The translations under genes and the position numbers were made by a program. A stretch of DNA of 64,000 nt from Cymbidium sinense (lineage: Eukaryota; Streptophyta; Magnoliopsida; Asparagales; Orchidaceae): positions 108,131,121-108,195,120 of the forward strand of contig CM038222.1 of the NCBI GenBank assembly GCA_021442155.1, written 5' to 3'. Shown one piece after another: positions 62,002-64,000 of this stretch. The notes below the pieces were generated by a model that saw only the letters and a program-made list of their open reading frames with translations, made no database searches and was not told where the DNA came from. Position 1 is the first letter of the stretch; each line of letters begins with the position of its first letter.

Positions 62002-64000
62002 CTAGTAAGGCTAGGTATAAGTGAGCTTGAACTTGAAAGCTTCGAGTTTGAGCTTGGGTCGATTTGAGCTTATCGAGCTACTCGTTAGTATAAATTTAAA
62101 ACCTGGGCTAATGCCAACCGGTCTGATCACGGATCTAGGGTGCTTATTCTTGAGTCAATTTTTTTTCTTCTTTATGCACACCATTCTCTCTTCTTTCGAC
62201 AATGTCGGCCACCGTCACTTTACTCTCACCATCTAATACTCTCCATCTCTGGCTCTCCATTCCCAAGTGGTAAGTCCGTCTCCTTTTCTCCTCTATTTGG
62301 ATGGTTGCTTCCTCATTGTTGGTTAAGAGCTTTTCTCAATTATAAAAGGATGGTAAGATAATTTTTGTTTAGTTCACAAATGTTTTCATCTTCTCTATAT
62401 CTCTTTTTATGAGAAGTGACTACTTGGTATATTCTTGTGAATTTTATGGAGATTGTTGTTCTCAATCCTCACCTCTTCCTATTGTCATTAGAAGAAACTG
62501 AAAGTGAAAGTTGATGCTTTACATACACCTCCTTTTACTAAAGACTTTTTCAATTTTTTTGTGTGAATCAAGTGATGACTTGGGTAAGCTAGATGTTAGA
62601 TTTGTAATAAACAATAATTGGTTGTTGCAACTTGTGAGTTTTTGCTATTCAATATTGTTTCTTGTGGAACATGTTAAAATTACTTTTGGCTTATTTTCTA
62701 GATGTTTGGGGCATTTAGCAATCTCTTTCAATATTTTTAAAAAAATTTCTATGGGCTTGAAAAGTGGGTTGGCACCATTGAGTTGTTGGCTTATTTTTGT
62801 TGTTCAATACTATTTCTTGTAGCACTTGATGAGATTTTTTTTTTGGCTTATTTTCAAGTGTTATTAATTTTTTGGAGCTTTTGGTGAATCGATGCCAACT
62901 TGCTTAGAGTTAGGATGATTGATTGATTTGAAATTATCTTTGATTACTTTAAAAGTTTAGATGCGATGGAATGTAGAAATGGTGAAAAACACCCATTCAA
63001 CTATCATATATGGTGGAGTTTTATTGTGAATCATTTAATGTTGTGTTAGTTATGGACCATATGGTGGCCATCCCCATTTATGTTGGTTAATTTAACTATG
63101 CTTTGTTGTTGGCCTTCCTATATGCCCTGGTGGCCATCTCCAATTTCTTTAGTGGAACTTTTTTTTTTAGTTGGGATTCGAAGGCAATGACTCACTATAT
63201 TAACATTTATTTTATTGTTATAATTGTATTCTCTTATTGGGCTAGGAGCCTAAGATTGTAATGAGCGAGTGTGCAATGGTTAATGCATATTTGAGATTTG
63301 GTAGCAATTTTGTTGTTACCTTTCCTATATTGATGGTGATCATCCATTAAGATATACATTACATTAACAACTATTTTATTTTGATTTTGTTCTCTTAGTT
63401 GACTAGGATGGCTTTGATGCAATGGTCAATTCATATTTAAGGGTTGGTATCAATTTTTATTATTTCCCTTTTTATATGGATGGTGCCCATCTGCATTCAG
63501 ATACTACTTTACTACATTAACAACTATTTTGTGGAGCGAGAGTCCAAAAAATTACATTATTTTATATATTTCTCATTTTAGTGTTTATTGGGAGTTAAAT
63601 AAAAAAATCTTTAAGTATTTTTGTACATGGTATTCATTGTATTTATGTAATAATATTCACTTATTTTTTCTAAAATAATAGAGTATGGAAGGTGCATCTA
63701 GTGAACCATTAATTGCATACTCTAAATGAAGAATAAAACCTTACTAGTATAAGTGAAGATGAAAATGTTGTTGGGAGTTATGATGGTAACAATGATGGTG
63801 TGGATGAAAAAAAAAATTGCAATAGGATCTACTAGTTTAACAACTCAATTTCAAATGCATTTGGATTGTTGTACAGCTAGAATAAATTCAATGAGTTAAT
63901 AACAAGGATGCAAGTAGTACTCAATTAACTCATAATAGTGGCATGCTAACAATTTTATAATATGATCATAGTAAAGTCAAAGAGATTATTGCACATTATA
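62002..64000 (+). mobile_element. hAT-1 transposon, right (inverted) copy, partial
   Basis: The end is read as 'ctagtaaggctaggtataag' from 62002, the reversed right end of the left copy, with CTAGTAAG again as flanking word. The element's 5' untranslated part, with its tandem repeats, fills 62030-63680. The transposase start follows and the element runs off the window. Confidence 0.78.
63685..64000 (+). pseudogene. hAT-1 transposase start, right copy, partial
   Basis: MEGASSE at 63685 is followed by a small deletion relative to the left copy ('gaaccattaattgcatactc' against the longer left version) and by stops. Later words such as TTQFQMHLDCCTARI still align with the left copy near 12620-12570. 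Non-functional. Confidence 0.75.

Overview
This is plant nuclear DNA, most likely from a flowering plant. The reasons are one spliced PIN-LIKES (PILS) auxin-carrier gene with plant introns, a plant L1-type LINE with DUF4283 and zf-RVT signatures, two hAT transposons of the RICESLEEPER type, copia-like and very long-LTR retrotransposon pieces, a Tourist-like MITE, and strongly AT-rich spacers. I cannot name the species. The only host gene I can support is PILS at 5568-9083; its ten exons join into an uninterrupted 417-codon frame. Almost everything else is repeat-derived.

Layout. 1-3302 is the 3' part of a long LTR (copy A). 3303-5567 is AT-rich spacer with a (CT)n tract upstream of PILS. 5568-9083 is PILS, whose last intron holds an antisense RTE-type LINE tail. 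9706-14561 is a hAT element (hAT-1) with an 8-bp flanking repeat. 14562-18504 is spacer containing an old reversed LTR end. 18505-21476 is the 5' part of a second hAT (hAT-2), cut off by a 100-N gap (21477-21576). 21577-26422 holds a GGTT-rich low-complexity tract, another transposon end, a copia-like 3' LTR with a GC-rich core, and AT-rich DNA. 26423-32144 is a full-length L1-type LINE with a perfect 14-bp target duplication but a damaged ORF2. 32368-33575 holds two opposed copia-like LTR pieces. 33650-53884 is a chain of three long LTRs (B, C, D) with two unlike internal regions. Internal region 1 carries an array of about twenty 60-bp units, each able to form a hairpin; internal region 2 carries a 1.53-kb tandem duplication. 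53926-64000 is the inverted counterpart of 12421-21476.

The main large-scale feature is this inverted duplication: 12421-21476 reads as the reverse complement of 55235-64000. In the stretch I compared by eye the arms are about 97% identical, and both contain the same hAT-1 / spacer / hAT-2 order. The left arm ends at the assembly gap and the right arm runs off the window, so both true limits are hidden. The arms flank about 34 kb of retrotransposon-rich DNA.

The most unusual local structures are the hairpin minisatellite with a 180-bp three-unit super-period (38641-39870), a perfect 117-bp inverted repeat in LTR B whose loop is flipped relative to LTR D (33813-34140), and a stop-start ATGA junction between the two LINE ORFs (27888-27891). 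Apart from PILS, no reading frame here looks like an intact functional gene, except possibly LINE ORF1.
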